NCBI RefSeq assembly: GCF_900142985.1
Contig: NZ_LT670849.1
Location: 3,410,001 to 3,474,000 of the forward strand
Source: Bradyrhizobium erythrophlei
GTDB taxonomy: Bacteria > Pseudomonadota > Alphaproteobacteria > Rhizobiales > Xanthobacteraceae
Direction of reading: 5' to 3'
DNA: 64,000 bases
Shown here: piece after piece, positions 26,766 to 34,753 of the stretch
How the letters are laid out: each line of letters opens with the position of its first letter
Numbering within the stretch: position 1 is the stretch's first letter
Notes under the pieces: generated by a model
Seen by the model: the letters and a program-made list of their open reading frames with translations, nothing else
Told to the model about the DNA's origin: nothing
Database searches by the model: none
Program-made: the position numbers and the translations under genes

Positions 26766-28910
26766 ATGCGAATTGTCCGCATTCTCTGTGGCATTGTAGC
26801 TTTGATTGCGATCACCGTCTCGCCAACCCGGGCGCAACAAGCCACCACTCCACTCGTGGCAATCGACAATGACGACATCGGTGGCGTCGTGCGAAGCTCC
26901 AGCGGGCCGGAAGCGGGTGTGTGGGTGATTGCGGAAACGCGCGATTTACCGGTGCGTTATATCAAGATCGTCGTTACCGATGACCAAGGCCGCTATGTTA
27001 TCCCAGATTTGCCGAAGGCCAGTTACGACGTGTGGGTCCGTGGCTACGGCCTTGTCGATTCACCTAAGGTAAAGAGCGAGCCCGGAAAACTGCTCGATCT
27101 TGCAGCAGTGCCGGCGCCAAGCGATGCCGCGGCTGCGCAGTACTATCCCGCGATTTATTGGTATTCGATGATGAAAATTCCTGAACCGGAGAAATTCGGG
27201 AAGGAGGATATGCCGGCGAATCTCAAGCTGACCGACTATCTCAACCTGATGAAGAACAACGGCTGCATCGGCTGTCATCAGCTTGGCCAGCTCTCGACGC
27301 GTACGATTCCGAAATTTCACATGGACCAAGGCAAGACCCATCAGGAGGCCTGGGTTCGCCGCATTCAGTCCGGGCAAGCCGGCGAGAATATGATCAACAT
27401 CGCGGCGGGTCAGCTTGGCGGCGCGTCGTTCCCATATCTCGCCGATTGGACCGAGCGTGTAGCCAAGGGTGAGCTGCCTGATACGAAACCCTCGCGGCCG
27501 CAGGGCTTAGAACGCAATATCGTGGTGACCCTTCGCGACTGGCACAATGACAAGCAGTACCTTCATGATCTCATCGCCAGCGATCGACGCTATCCGACCG
27601 TCAACGCTTATGGCCCGCTTTACGGGCAATGCGAGCATGCCTGCAACGATATGCCGATTCTGGATCCCGTGAAGAATACGGCCACGAATTTCAAACTTCC
27701 GGTCACCAACGACATGCCGTTGGCGCTCGGGCCGGGCAACGCCGGTTCGATCACGATCTTGATGCCCTCTGCCTATTGGGGCGAAGAGAACATTTGGGAC
27801 AGCAAAGCCAATAACCACAACTCGATGTTTGACCGTAAGGGCCGCATTTGGTTGGCGGCGACGAGCCACCCCCCAGCAAATCCGGATTTCTGCAAGAAGG
27901 GTTCAGACCACCCATCGGCCAGGGAGTTTCCGATCCAAAGCACCAACCGTCGGATAACGATGTACGACCCCAAGACAGGCAAATACACCGCTTACCAGAC
28001 CTGCTTTGGTTCGCACCATCTGCAGTTCGGCTATGACGCCAACGAGACGCTATGGGCGAGCACCGGTGGCGGCGGCGGGCATGTCGGCTGGATCAACACC
28101 AAGATGCTCGACGAGACCGGCGATATCGAGAAGTCGCAAGGCTGGACCGCATTGGTGCTCGACACCAATGGCAACGGCAAACGCGACGACTACGTCGAGC
28201 CCAATCAGCCGGTTGACCCGACCAAGGACAAGCGTATCGGCGCCTCATTTTATGCAGTGATGCCGAGCCCGGTCGACGGTTCAATCTGGGGCACATTGCG
28301 TGGCAACCCGGGCTCTGTCGTGCGGCTGGATCCCGGCTCCAATCCGCACCGCGCATTGGCTGAAATTTATAATGTGCCGCTGCCCGGCTTTGGCCCGCGC
28401 GGCGGTGATATCGACAAGCAGGGACGTGTCTGGGTCTCTTTGGCGAGCGGCCATATGGGCGTTTTCGACCGTCGCAAGTGCAAGGGTCCGCTTAATGGTC
28501 CGACCGCAACCGGCGACCACTGCCCGGAGGGCTGGGCGTTCTACCAGTACCCGGGTCCAGGCTTCAAAGGTATCGGCGAGAACAGCGCCGAGTCGAGCTA
28601 CTACTCGTGGGTGGATCAACACAATACATTTGGTCTCGGCGAGGATATCCCGATGTCGACCGCCAACTTGATGGATGGACTCGTCGCCCTCAACAAGGAC
28701 GGCAAGATGGTCTCAATCCGCGTGCCCTATCCGCTCGGCTTCTACGCCAAGGGCTTCGACGGTCGCATCGACGATCCGAACGCGGGCTGGAAAGGTCGAG
28801 GTCTTTGGGCAGCAAACGGCGACCGCACACCGTGGCTGATCGAAGGCGGCAAGGGCACCAAGCCCCTAGCAGCTCATTTTCAGCTACGACCCGACCCGCT
28901 GGCGCACTGA
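26766..28910 (+). CDS. secreted mono-heme c protein with carboxypeptidase-regulatory-like and propeller domains
   Basis: 714 aa, exported by a signal peptide cleaved about TRA-QQ (residues 22-25). Residues 38-100 (GGVVRSSSGPEAGVWVIAE, GRYVIPDLPKASYDVWVRG) resemble a carboxypeptidase regulatory-like beta sandwich. A single heme c site CIGCH lies at 167-171 (Cys167, Cys170, His171). The C-terminal ~400 residues look like a virginiamycin-B-lyase/NHL-type propeller (FDRKGRIWLAA, YDANETLWAS, DIDKQGRVWVSLASG). A periplasmic redox or sensing role is inferred; substrate unknown. It has a good ribosome-binding site and no frameshift, and seems the main intact cargo of the island. Confidence 0.78.
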   Translation: MRIVRILCGIVALIAITVSPTRAQQATTPLVAIDNDDIGGVVRSSSGPEAGVWVIAETRDLPVRYIKIVVTDDQGRYVIPDLPKASYDVWVRGYGLVDSPKVKSEPGKLLDLAAVPAPSDAAAAQYYPAIYWYSMMKIPEPEKFGKEDMPANLKLTDYLNLMKNNGCIGCHQLGQLSTRTIPKFHMDQGKTHQEAWVRRIQSGQAGENMINIAAGQLGGASFPYLADWTERVAKGELPDTKPSRPQGLERNIVVTLRDWHNDKQYLHDLIASDRRYPTVNAYGPLYGQCEHACNDMPILDPVKNTATNFKLPVTNDMPLALGPGNAGSITILMPSAYWGEENIWDSKANNHNSMFDRKGRIWLAATSHPPANPDFCKKGSDHPSAREFPIQSTNRRITMYDPKTGKYTAYQTCFGSHHLQFGYDANETLWASTGGGGGHVGWINTKMLDETGDIEKSQGWTALVLDTNGNGKRDDYVEPNQPVDPTKDKRIGASFYAVMPSPVDGSIWGTLRGNPGSVVRLDPGSNPHRALAEIYNVPLPGFGPRGGDIDKQGRVWVSLASGHMGVFDRRKCKGPLNGPTATGDHCPEGWAFYQYPGPGFKGIGENSAESSYYSWVDQHNTFGLGEDIPMSTANLMDGLVALNKDGKMVSIRVPYPLGFYAKGFDGRIDDPNAGWKGRGLWAANGDRTPWLIEGGKGTKPLAAHFQLRPDPLAH

Positions 28911-29020
28911 GGCGACCGGACCAGTTCCGATTTCCCTGACCGCTATCAAGCGTGATGGGCAAATACCGGACCTGTTCTTGGTTGAGTGAGCGATACGCTT
29001 AGTACAGCAATGTCGCCTCA

Positions 29021-29084
29021 TGGCACGAAACCGACATTCCGATGTAGTCGCCGCATGTCCGCTGTTGAGGGCAGAACCGACATG
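29021..29084. repeat. island direct repeat F, copy 1
   Basis: TGGCACGAAACCGACATTCC...AGTCGCCGCATGTCCGCTGTTGAGGG...GAACCGAC. It closely resembles 33635-33696 on the same strand with scattered substitutions. Noncoding in both places. Confidence 0.65.
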
Positions 29085-29160
29085 CCTTTCAGGCTGAGCC
29101 ACTTCTGTTTTTGACCCGTAGGAGACTTCCCACACCGGTGGTTCCCGCCTTAAGCGGTCT

Positions 29161-29445
29161 CTACGGAGAGAACACGAACAGCACCGTGATCTTTAAGCGA
29201 TCCGCAGTGTATCCGCCGGCAGCAACATCTTCAACCCGCATGGTGACGACATCGCAGCCGCGAAGCTTGCTGTCGATCGCCAGATTGAACATTGCGAGGT
29301 CGCGGACGCGGCCTTCGATCTGGAGCTTCGTCCGGATCGACCAGACGTGTTTTGGTTGCAGCGGCGGCTTTGCCCCAGTCAACTTGCCCTTATTCCAGGG
29401 CACCCACTTATGAGGCGTCGAAGTGGCACTCGTTTGATCCAGCAT
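29161..29445 (-). pseudogene. tyrosine recombinase, truncated N-terminal part
   Basis: 94 codons. Residues 1-83 (TPHKWVPWNKGKLTGAKPP, then GRVRDLAMFNLAIDSKLRG and MRVEDVAAGGYTADR) match the N-terminal part of a short tyrosine-type recombinase that I recall as common in Bradyrhizobium (about 200 aa). After YTADR the sequence switches to LKITVLFVFSP and stops, so the catalytic Arg-His-Arg-Tyr residues are lost. It is a remnant of a mobile element distinct from the arm-binding-type integrase at the right end. Confidence 0.75.
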
Positions 29446-29593
29446 GGGTCATACTCCTCGGTTCAGAGGAGGAGAGGATGTGCCATTGGCGAGGAATCGG
29501 TGATCCGGTCAATCTGTTCCCTATGCCGAAGGTCGGGTATCTTGAGCTAGCCGAAAGCTCGCGCCTAAAACCATCATTGAAGGGCTCGTAACC

Positions 29594-30151
29594 GTGGTCC
29601 GTAGCAAGAACACCTCGCCAACCTGGAACGACGTTAAGACCGCGCTCCTGGATTTCGATCGGGTGGGCCTTCGGGGTCTCGTGCAAGACCTCTACTCCGC
29701 GAGCAAAGACAACCAGGCTTTTTTGCATGCCCGCTTAGGCTTGGGTCTCGATCAGCTCCAGCCCTTCAAAGCAAGTATTTCCAGATGGATATCCCCGGAC
29801 CTGATGAAAGGCCAATCCGTATCGGTTTCGAAAGCCAAGAAGGCGATTACCGACTACAAAAAGGCCATTGGGCGCCCGGATGGGATGGCTGAGCTGTCGA
29901 TATTTTACTGCGAGGAAGCAATCGGCCTTCTGGAATCCTGCAGCCTCGAAGATGAAATCTACTTTACTGCTTTGATCCGCATGTATGGACGGTCCCTAGA
30001 AATCGTATCTGACCTACCTACTTTGGAGCGCAGCACCTACCTCGATCGCCTCGATAAGCTTAGGTCACGCGGGAGGAGCGTCGGCTGGGTGGTCGAAGAA
30101 GAATTCGATCGCCTTTGGTATGACGCAGTGGACGAGCAGAAGGGTGAGTGA
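29594..30151 (+). CDS. conserved hypothetical protein, helical
   Basis: 185 aa, soluble and mostly helical by eye. Distinctive segments are GLRGLVQDLYSASKDNQAFLH, SKAKKAITDYKKAIGRP and MAELSIFYCEEAIGLLE. I recall similar proteins as uncharacterised (possibly DUF6155-like) and often on mobile DNA; the function is not established. The start could be the GTG/ATG at 29594. It faces the DUF6429 gene convergently, 48 bases apart. Reading frame is intact and codon use looks normal. Confidence 0.65.
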   Translation: MVRSKNTSPTWNDVKTALLDFDRVGLRGLVQDLYSASKDNQAFLHARLGLGLDQLQPFKASISRWISPDLMKGQSVSVSKAKKAITDYKKAIGRPDGMAELSIFYCEEAIGLLESCSLEDEIYFTALIRMYGRSLEIVSDLPTLERSTYLDRLDKLRSRGRSVGWVVEEEFDRLWYDAVDEQKGE

Positions 30152-30199
30152 GCGCACCGTCAGTCGCGCAGCTAGTCGAACGAGGGACGGGTAAGAGCT

Positions 30200-30436
30200 T
30201 CAGGCTTCACGCCTCACGGCGAACAGCTTTCGGAATAATGATTCGGACTGACGCAGGCCTTCATCAGTGAAAACGACGGATTTGGCCTTGCCGACTGGGT
30301 CCGAAATGAACCCCTTTGTATGGAGCCGCCCCATTGCGGCCCAATCGAAGGATTTCCAGGTGCGTATCGCGTCGTGACGCCCGAGAAATAACAACGCAAG
30401 AACGGCCTCATCGATGCGATCTCGGTCTACGTCCAT
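30200..30436 (-). CDS. DUF6429 family protein
   Basis: A 78-aa protein with the family's complete pattern: RIDEAVLALLFLGRHD at the start, WKSFDWAAMGRLHTKGFI in the middle, and SDPVGKAKSVVFTDEGL followed by a basic C-terminus. DUF6429 proteins look like small winged-helix-like domains; function unknown. Length is normal. It is convergent with the 185-aa hypothetical. The roughly 290 bases upstream (30437-30730) contain GC-rich noncoding sequence, including CGGAAGTCG-type motifs also seen near 33625. Confidence 0.8.
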   Translation of the reverse strand: MDVDRDRIDEAVLALLFLGRHDAIRTWKSFDWAAMGRLHTKGFISDPVGKAKSVVFTDEGLRQSESLFRKLFAVRREA

Positions 30437-30730
30437 GATCGATGACCTCCGGGGAAATTCGGACCGCCGAACCTAAAGATACCTCGGTTATCGAATGCGC
30501 AAAAGACCTAGTGCCGTCGCCAATTGGACGCTGCGCCACGCAGTGTAAAAAGGCCCCGAAGCCACGAAGCGGAGCTCCAGCGCGCAAAGTGAGGTCCGCT
30601 CTCGGGGCAGAGCAGACGAGGGCAGCGTGCTCCTCGACTTCCGGTTTTTGCCCATAACGGAAGTCGCGCGCTACCAATAAGCGGCGCTGCCGCTCGTGTT
30701 AAAAGCTCTCTTGCGGCGCTCGATCTGATC

Positions 30731-31306
30731 TCAGCGCGCAGCCAGCTTTTTGTACGCCGCAAGGGCCCGCTTGAGGTCGTCGTATTCCTCGCAGGGAAGC
30801 AGGCAGAGATTTCCCAGAGCCGCCAACAGTTGTTCGGCCTTGGCGGACTCGCCGAGTACCAGATAGGCCTCGCCGAGATGCTCATGGGCGCTACGGTGGC
30901 GGGGATTCAGTATCAGCGCCTGCTGGTAGTGGCCAATAGCCGGCCCCAGTTGACGCAGTCGCCGATGGGCATAGCCGATGTAGTTCTGAATATCAGCATT
31001 AAGCGGGTCACGCAGTGCGGCGAGTTCGAATGCTGCGATGGCACCATTCCAATCCTCCGCGCCCAGCGCCTTCTTGCCGGCCTTGAAATCGGGGTCGAGC
31101 TGCGCCCATTCGGCATCCGATGCGACCAATGCCATGGTGGTGCAGATCGGCCAGTCTTCAGGCTTGGTGGTTGTCTTAGCCCCGCGGTCGAGCGCAGCGA
31201 ACAGCGGTGTATTCCCCTTCCACCACCCAAGCGGGCGTAGTGTGTAGGCGGCCACGCTGGCGACCAGCGCACCGAGCATTGCAGCAAATGCGATCGCGCG
31301 GATCAT
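30731..31306 (-). CDS. membrane-anchored TPR protein
   Basis: 191 aa. An N-terminal hydrophobic helix (IAFAAMLGALVASVAAYTL) acts as an uncleaved anchor or signal peptide. About 80 residues follow, containing a Cys in WPICTTMAL, then two to three tetratricopeptide repeats (WNGAIAAFELAALRDPLNA; PAIGHYQQALILNPRHRS; AHEHLGEAYLVLGES). TPRs mediate protein-protein contacts, here on the periplasmic side. It lies 53 bases downstream of the larger TPR gene on the same strand, so they probably form an operon and may work together. Partner unknown. Confidence 0.78.
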   Translation of the reverse strand: MIRAIAFAAMLGALVASVAAYTLRPLGWWKGNTPLFAALDRGAKTTTKPEDWPICTTMALVASDAEWAQLDPDFKAGKKALGAEDWNGAIAAFELAALRDPLNADIQNYIGYAHRRLRQLGPAIGHYQQALILNPRHRSAHEHLGEAYLVLGESAKAEQLLAALGNLCLLPCEEYDDLKRALAAYKKLAAR

Positions 31307-31359
31307 CGCTGTTTTCTCGGATTTGACTGCTGTCGGGCGTGGGCCAGACAGCCGAGGAG

Positions 31360-32958
31360 TTATTTTCCTACACCTACGGTATCATCGCGGCGTGAGTATG
31401 CCTTGGCCTCTCGGATTTCCTGCCGCTCAGTATCGGCGTTCTTGGCCAAGTCGACCAGCTTGCCGAAGTACTCGGATGCCTTCTGGCGGTCACCGGCGCT
31501 GTCGGCAGCGCGAGCGGCTCCATTGAACGCGCGGAATCGGTTGGGACTCGCCTTGAGCGCGGTCTCGAATTCGTTCATGGCCGCTGTGGGCTGTCCCATC
31601 TCAAGCAGCAATTCCCCGAGCAATTCGCGCAACGGATAAAGGCGATTCTCCATCGCCACATGCTTGAGGCTACCGTCTTCGCTGTCGGCGGCTGCCCGCA
31701 TGAACCGCAGGGCTTGATCGGGCGCACCTTCCTTAAGGGCCACCCATGCCGAAATGGCCAGCATTTGCTCCTCGGTGCGGTCGGCCCAGTAGGACTGGTC
31801 GGCGCGCTGAAGGGTCGTTCGCAAAACCTTCATCGCTTCGATCTCTTCTTTAGCGCCCGCGAGATTACCGGTGCGCGCCATGCCAAGGCCGCGCGTGAAG
31901 CGGATCAGCGAATCCGCCATGGGATATTGGGTGGGGGTCATCGGCAGCGCGGCAGCGTTAGCCCAGTCAGCCCGTTCCAGGACATAGCGCGCCGGCATAG
32001 CGGCCTTGGCAGTGAAATTGACGAAATTTATCGGACGATCGCCGCGGTCAGCAGTCGCGAGCGACTTCCTGATCATCGCATCGGCTTTGGCATCCTGCGC
32101 GAGCTGCAGGTGGGCATAGACCGTAAAATCCGCCGCGTGATAGTAATCGGGCTGGATCTCCAGCGCCGACGCGTTTGAGGCAATGGATTCATCCCAAAGC
32201 CCGACCATGGAGTAGATGTGCGACGGCATATGCCGCGCGTGCGGCACGGCCGGCGCAATGCCGGCATAGCGCCGCGCTGACGCGATTCCCTTCTCGGCAA
32301 GCGGCGCAAAGTCGTAAGCGTGAATGAGGTAGTGCGTCACGCCCGGATGCTGCGGGTTCTGCTCGAAGAGTTTCTCCAACAGCGCCGCGGATTTGATCTG
32401 GTTGGCGTAGGTGAGGTCGCTTTTCGTCGCCGACGCTTGAAGCGTCAGCGCATAATAGGCCCGTACCTCATAGTCGTCCGGATAGTTTTGCGCCATCTGC
32501 TCCATCGCGGCATTGTAGGCTGCCAGCCGGGCATTCGCAGGGACCTTGTCATGGTCGCGGAAATAGGCGCTCAGCGCCTCGATCCAGTCGCGCTCGCGTT
32601 GAGTTTTGGGCCCTGCGGCCCGCGCTTTTTCGAGTGCGTCCCAGGCTGCCTGCGCCTCGGCCCGGGTCGGCGTGGTTGCCAGGGTATTGCCGAGGAAGTC
32701 CATCGCCACACCCCAATAAGCCATCGCGCAAGTGGGGTCCTGCTGCAGGATCTCCTCGAACTTCCGGCGGGCAATAAGGAACCAGTACGAATGCAGCATC
32801 GCGACGCCGCGGTCGAACTCGGCCTGGACCTTGGGATCACAGGAGGTAGGGAAGACCACCTTTCCGAGTTTTTCGTCTGGCTGACCGATTGCGCCGCCTG
32901 CGAGCGCCGCGGTGATCAGGCCAGTGGCAAGCAAAATTCGACCCGATTGGGTGTGCAT
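31360..32958 (-). CDS. secreted TPR-repeat protein
   Basis: 532 aa with a signal peptide (ILLATGLITAALAGGAIGQ) and alpha-helical repeats through the whole mature protein. A first block, FDRGVAMLHSYWFLIARRKFEEI, precedes DPTCAMAYWGVAMD. A central His-rich element, HYLIHAYDFAPLA ... VPHARHMPSHIYSMVGLWD, is conserved-looking and could bind a metal. C-terminal TPRs follow (PTAAMNEFETALKASPNRF). Such proteins occur with periplasmic metal or redox systems, but no specific function is established. It may form an operon with the small TPR gene. Confidence 0.8.
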   Translation of the reverse strand: MHTQSGRILLATGLITAALAGGAIGQPDEKLGKVVFPTSCDPKVQAEFDRGVAMLHSYWFLIARRKFEEILQQDPTCAMAYWGVAMDFLGNTLATTPTRAEAQAAWDALEKARAAGPKTQRERDWIEALSAYFRDHDKVPANARLAAYNAAMEQMAQNYPDDYEVRAYYALTLQASATKSDLTYANQIKSAALLEKLFEQNPQHPGVTHYLIHAYDFAPLAEKGIASARRYAGIAPAVPHARHMPSHIYSMVGLWDESIASNASALEIQPDYYHAADFTVYAHLQLAQDAKADAMIRKSLATADRGDRPINFVNFTAKAAMPARYVLERADWANAAALPMTPTQYPMADSLIRFTRGLGMARTGNLAGAKEEIEAMKVLRTTLQRADQSYWADRTEEQMLAISAWVALKEGAPDQALRFMRAAADSEDGSLKHVAMENRLYPLRELLGELLLEMGQPTAAMNEFETALKASPNRFRAFNGAARAADSAGDRQKASEYFGKLVDLAKNADTERQEIREAKAYSRRDDTVGVGK

Positions 32959-33775
32959 CGTAGATCTCCTCTCTGGCTTGCGAGCGATGGTCCGTGAGCT
33001 TGCTCCATTGATCAGGTGCGGCTTCGTCTATTCCTTTCGTCTCCAGATTTTTGACGGCTGCGGGGTCGTCCTGCAAAAGGCACTGCGACGCGGATATGCG
33101 CATCGGTCCAAGGCGCCCAATCGTACCGGCAAAAAATAATATCAAGTGAGTTGGGTAGTACTCGCCCGCCGAAGGCAAGGCGCTGCCTTTCGATTACAGG
33201 ATTTCGGCACGTCCTGTCGGTGGCTCGCCGATCGAAATTACACCATTTCCCATGCGCCTGAAAGAGCCGGAGACTTCCGTGCTTGGCATTAGCGGACGTC
33301 GGGCCCGGGCTGTGCCGTTTCCGTTGTCGGAAGTAAAGCGAACATCGCGGACCAGCGGTTCTCAAAATCCGCAGGCTTGTTCGCGTCAACTTTGAGGCCA
33401 GTAGTGCCGTCGGTCCAAGGCGAGTGCGACCGCATGGTGGCGGTGGTCGCGGCGACAGCGGCAGAGCGACATCCACTAACCCAGTATCCCCCTGAGCTGT
33501 GGGTCGCGGGAGCTTTGCGTAAGGTTCAACAGCGATGCGACCAGCATGCGGATCAGACAACGAGGCTGTCCCTATTTTGCGCATGGACGAGCTACTTCCG
33601 CCGTAACGGAACGAAGCGCAGTGACTTCCGATATTGGCACAAAACCGACATGTCGTTGCAGTCGCCGCATGTCGGCTGTTGGGGGATGAACGGACGTCGA
33701 TCAGACATCGCCTGAGGTCCGAGTTTGACCCGGAGCGGGCATTGCGAGGGGGATGTGCAGCCCCGTGGCGGGTTG
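32959..33775. other. long noncoding region of the island
   Basis: About 800 bases without a convincing gene. Open frames on both strands lack domain-like sequence and look random. It holds repeat F copy 2 (33635-33696), an ACTTCCG...CGGAAGT-like element repeatedly seen in island spacers, and a CGTCCAAGGCG sequence near 33100 that recurs near 33413. It is probably remnant sequence from deletions, including the one that created the int-cysK fusion. Confidence 0.5.
33635..33696. repeat. island direct repeat F, copy 2
   Basis: TGGCACAAAACCGACATGTC...AGTCGCCGCATGTCGGCTGTTGGGGG...GAACGGAC, the imperfect second copy of 29021-29084. Inside it, CCGACATG and CATGTCGG form an inverted repeat. Confidence 0.65.
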
Positions 33776-34312
33776 TTATTCCATCCAACGTGGGGTGGGC
33801 AGATTTTTCTTGCGCAGGAACTCCGGGTTGAACAGCTTGGATTGATAGCGCTGTCCGCCATCCGCGAGGATAGTCACGATGGTCTTGCCTGGACCGAGGT
33901 CGCGTGCAAGTCGCATGGCTCCAACGATGTTGATGGCGCTCGACCCACCCAGCACAAGTCCTTCATGCTCGATCAGGTTGAATAGAACGGGCAACGCTTC
34001 CTCAACCGAAGAGAGATCGCCGAGCACGATCCGCCGCGTTCGCTTGTGTTCGTCACGGTATTGGAAAATCCAGGACCGTCGTCCTGAAGCGAGCGCTCGG
34101 ATGCCTAAGCCGCGGCATTCCTTGTCCCAGAACAATTTTTCATCCCGTCCCGGCGGGCAATACATCTTGCGGACGGAGGCCTTGGTGAAGGCAGCGCTTG
34201 CCGTTGATCCGGCCTTCTCGTTTCTGGCAGGCGGCAGAGAAATCGCTTCTGCGCCTGGAAGCAGTGTGGAAGCCGAGCGCGCAAGGGATGCAGATGGTTC
34301 GTGACGACTCAT
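33776..34312 (-). pseudogene. chimeric ORF: integrase arm-binding domain fused to cysteine synthase C-terminus
   Basis: 178 codons, in frame throughout. Residues 1-103 are the N-terminal arm DNA-binding domain of a tyrosine integrase: AFTKASVRKMYCPPGRDEKL, then FWDKECRGLGIRALASGRRS and WIFQYRDEHKRTRRIVLGDL. Residues 104-178 are the end of a CysK-type cysteine synthase (EHEGLVLGGSSAINIVGAM, then TIVTILADGGQRYQSKLFNP). The junction is near 34003/34004. The integrase catalytic domain and the PLP-binding lysine domain of CysK are both missing, so neither activity is expected. It lies 135 bases from the right tRNA repeat, the usual place for the island integrase. Confidence 0.85.
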
Positions 34313-34446
34313 GAATACTCCCGTGCCAACGCACTGAAGGTGCCCGTCAAGAAGGTGGTGTCGCGCAAGCGGTTAGCAAGCGCGCTGATGGCTCTTGATG
34401 GCAACTGAGTTAACGTGAGATGCCTGGTCAAAACGCTCGGCGCAAT

Positions 34447-34491
34447 CTACGAATCTGAGGGTCGGACGTTCGAATCGTTCCGGGCGCGCCA
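34447..34491 (+). repeat. right attachment repeat (attR), partial tRNA-Arg
   Basis: Exact 45-base copy of 22964-23008; the 5' half of the tRNA is absent, so it is not a second gene. It marks the right end of the island. The 260 bases beyond it, up to the autotransporter, show no gene. Confidence 0.92.
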
Positions 34492-34753
34492 TTTGCTCCG
34501 CTCAGAGCGGCAACCGACGCTCGCGGCAATTGTCCTGTTTGAATGTCAAAGAGCCGATCGCTTTCTCGCGACGGGAAATCCGCCCGTTCGCAAAACTTGA
34601 TTCCAGCATCGGGGCATCAGGACCACACGATGTCGCTCGTCCAGTTGCTGACTGTAGTCAAGAGCAGTCTGTTCTGACGCGCGAGTGACGCAACAGCGCC
34701 GCTTGCGAATGGGGCAGCGAGCTTCCTGCGATTTCTTGCCCGCACGATCGACT

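Larger units (their letters stand above)
22964..34491. mobile_element. decayed genomic island integrated in tRNA-Arg(ACG)
   Basis: About 11.5 kb bounded by an exact 45-bp direct repeat of the tRNA 3' half (22964-23008 and 34447-34491), the classical signature of tyrosine-recombinase integration. Content is typical of islands: an antirestriction gene, transposase remnants, orphan hypothetical genes and two broken integrases, one adjacent to the right repeat. No intact integrase, relaxase or conjugation gene is visible, so the element is probably immobile. The flanking sensor kinase and autotransporter belong to the host backbone. Confidence 0.88.

Noticed and set aside
33012..33788. A 258-codon minus-strand frame between the TPR gene and the int-cysK chimera
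   Set aside because: Spans repeat F and other noncoding repeats, no plausible start or domain; treated as noncoding.
34447..34491. A second tRNA-Arg gene
   Set aside because: Only the 3' 45 bases are present; the acceptor 5' strand and D arm are missing, so it is an attachment-site repeat.
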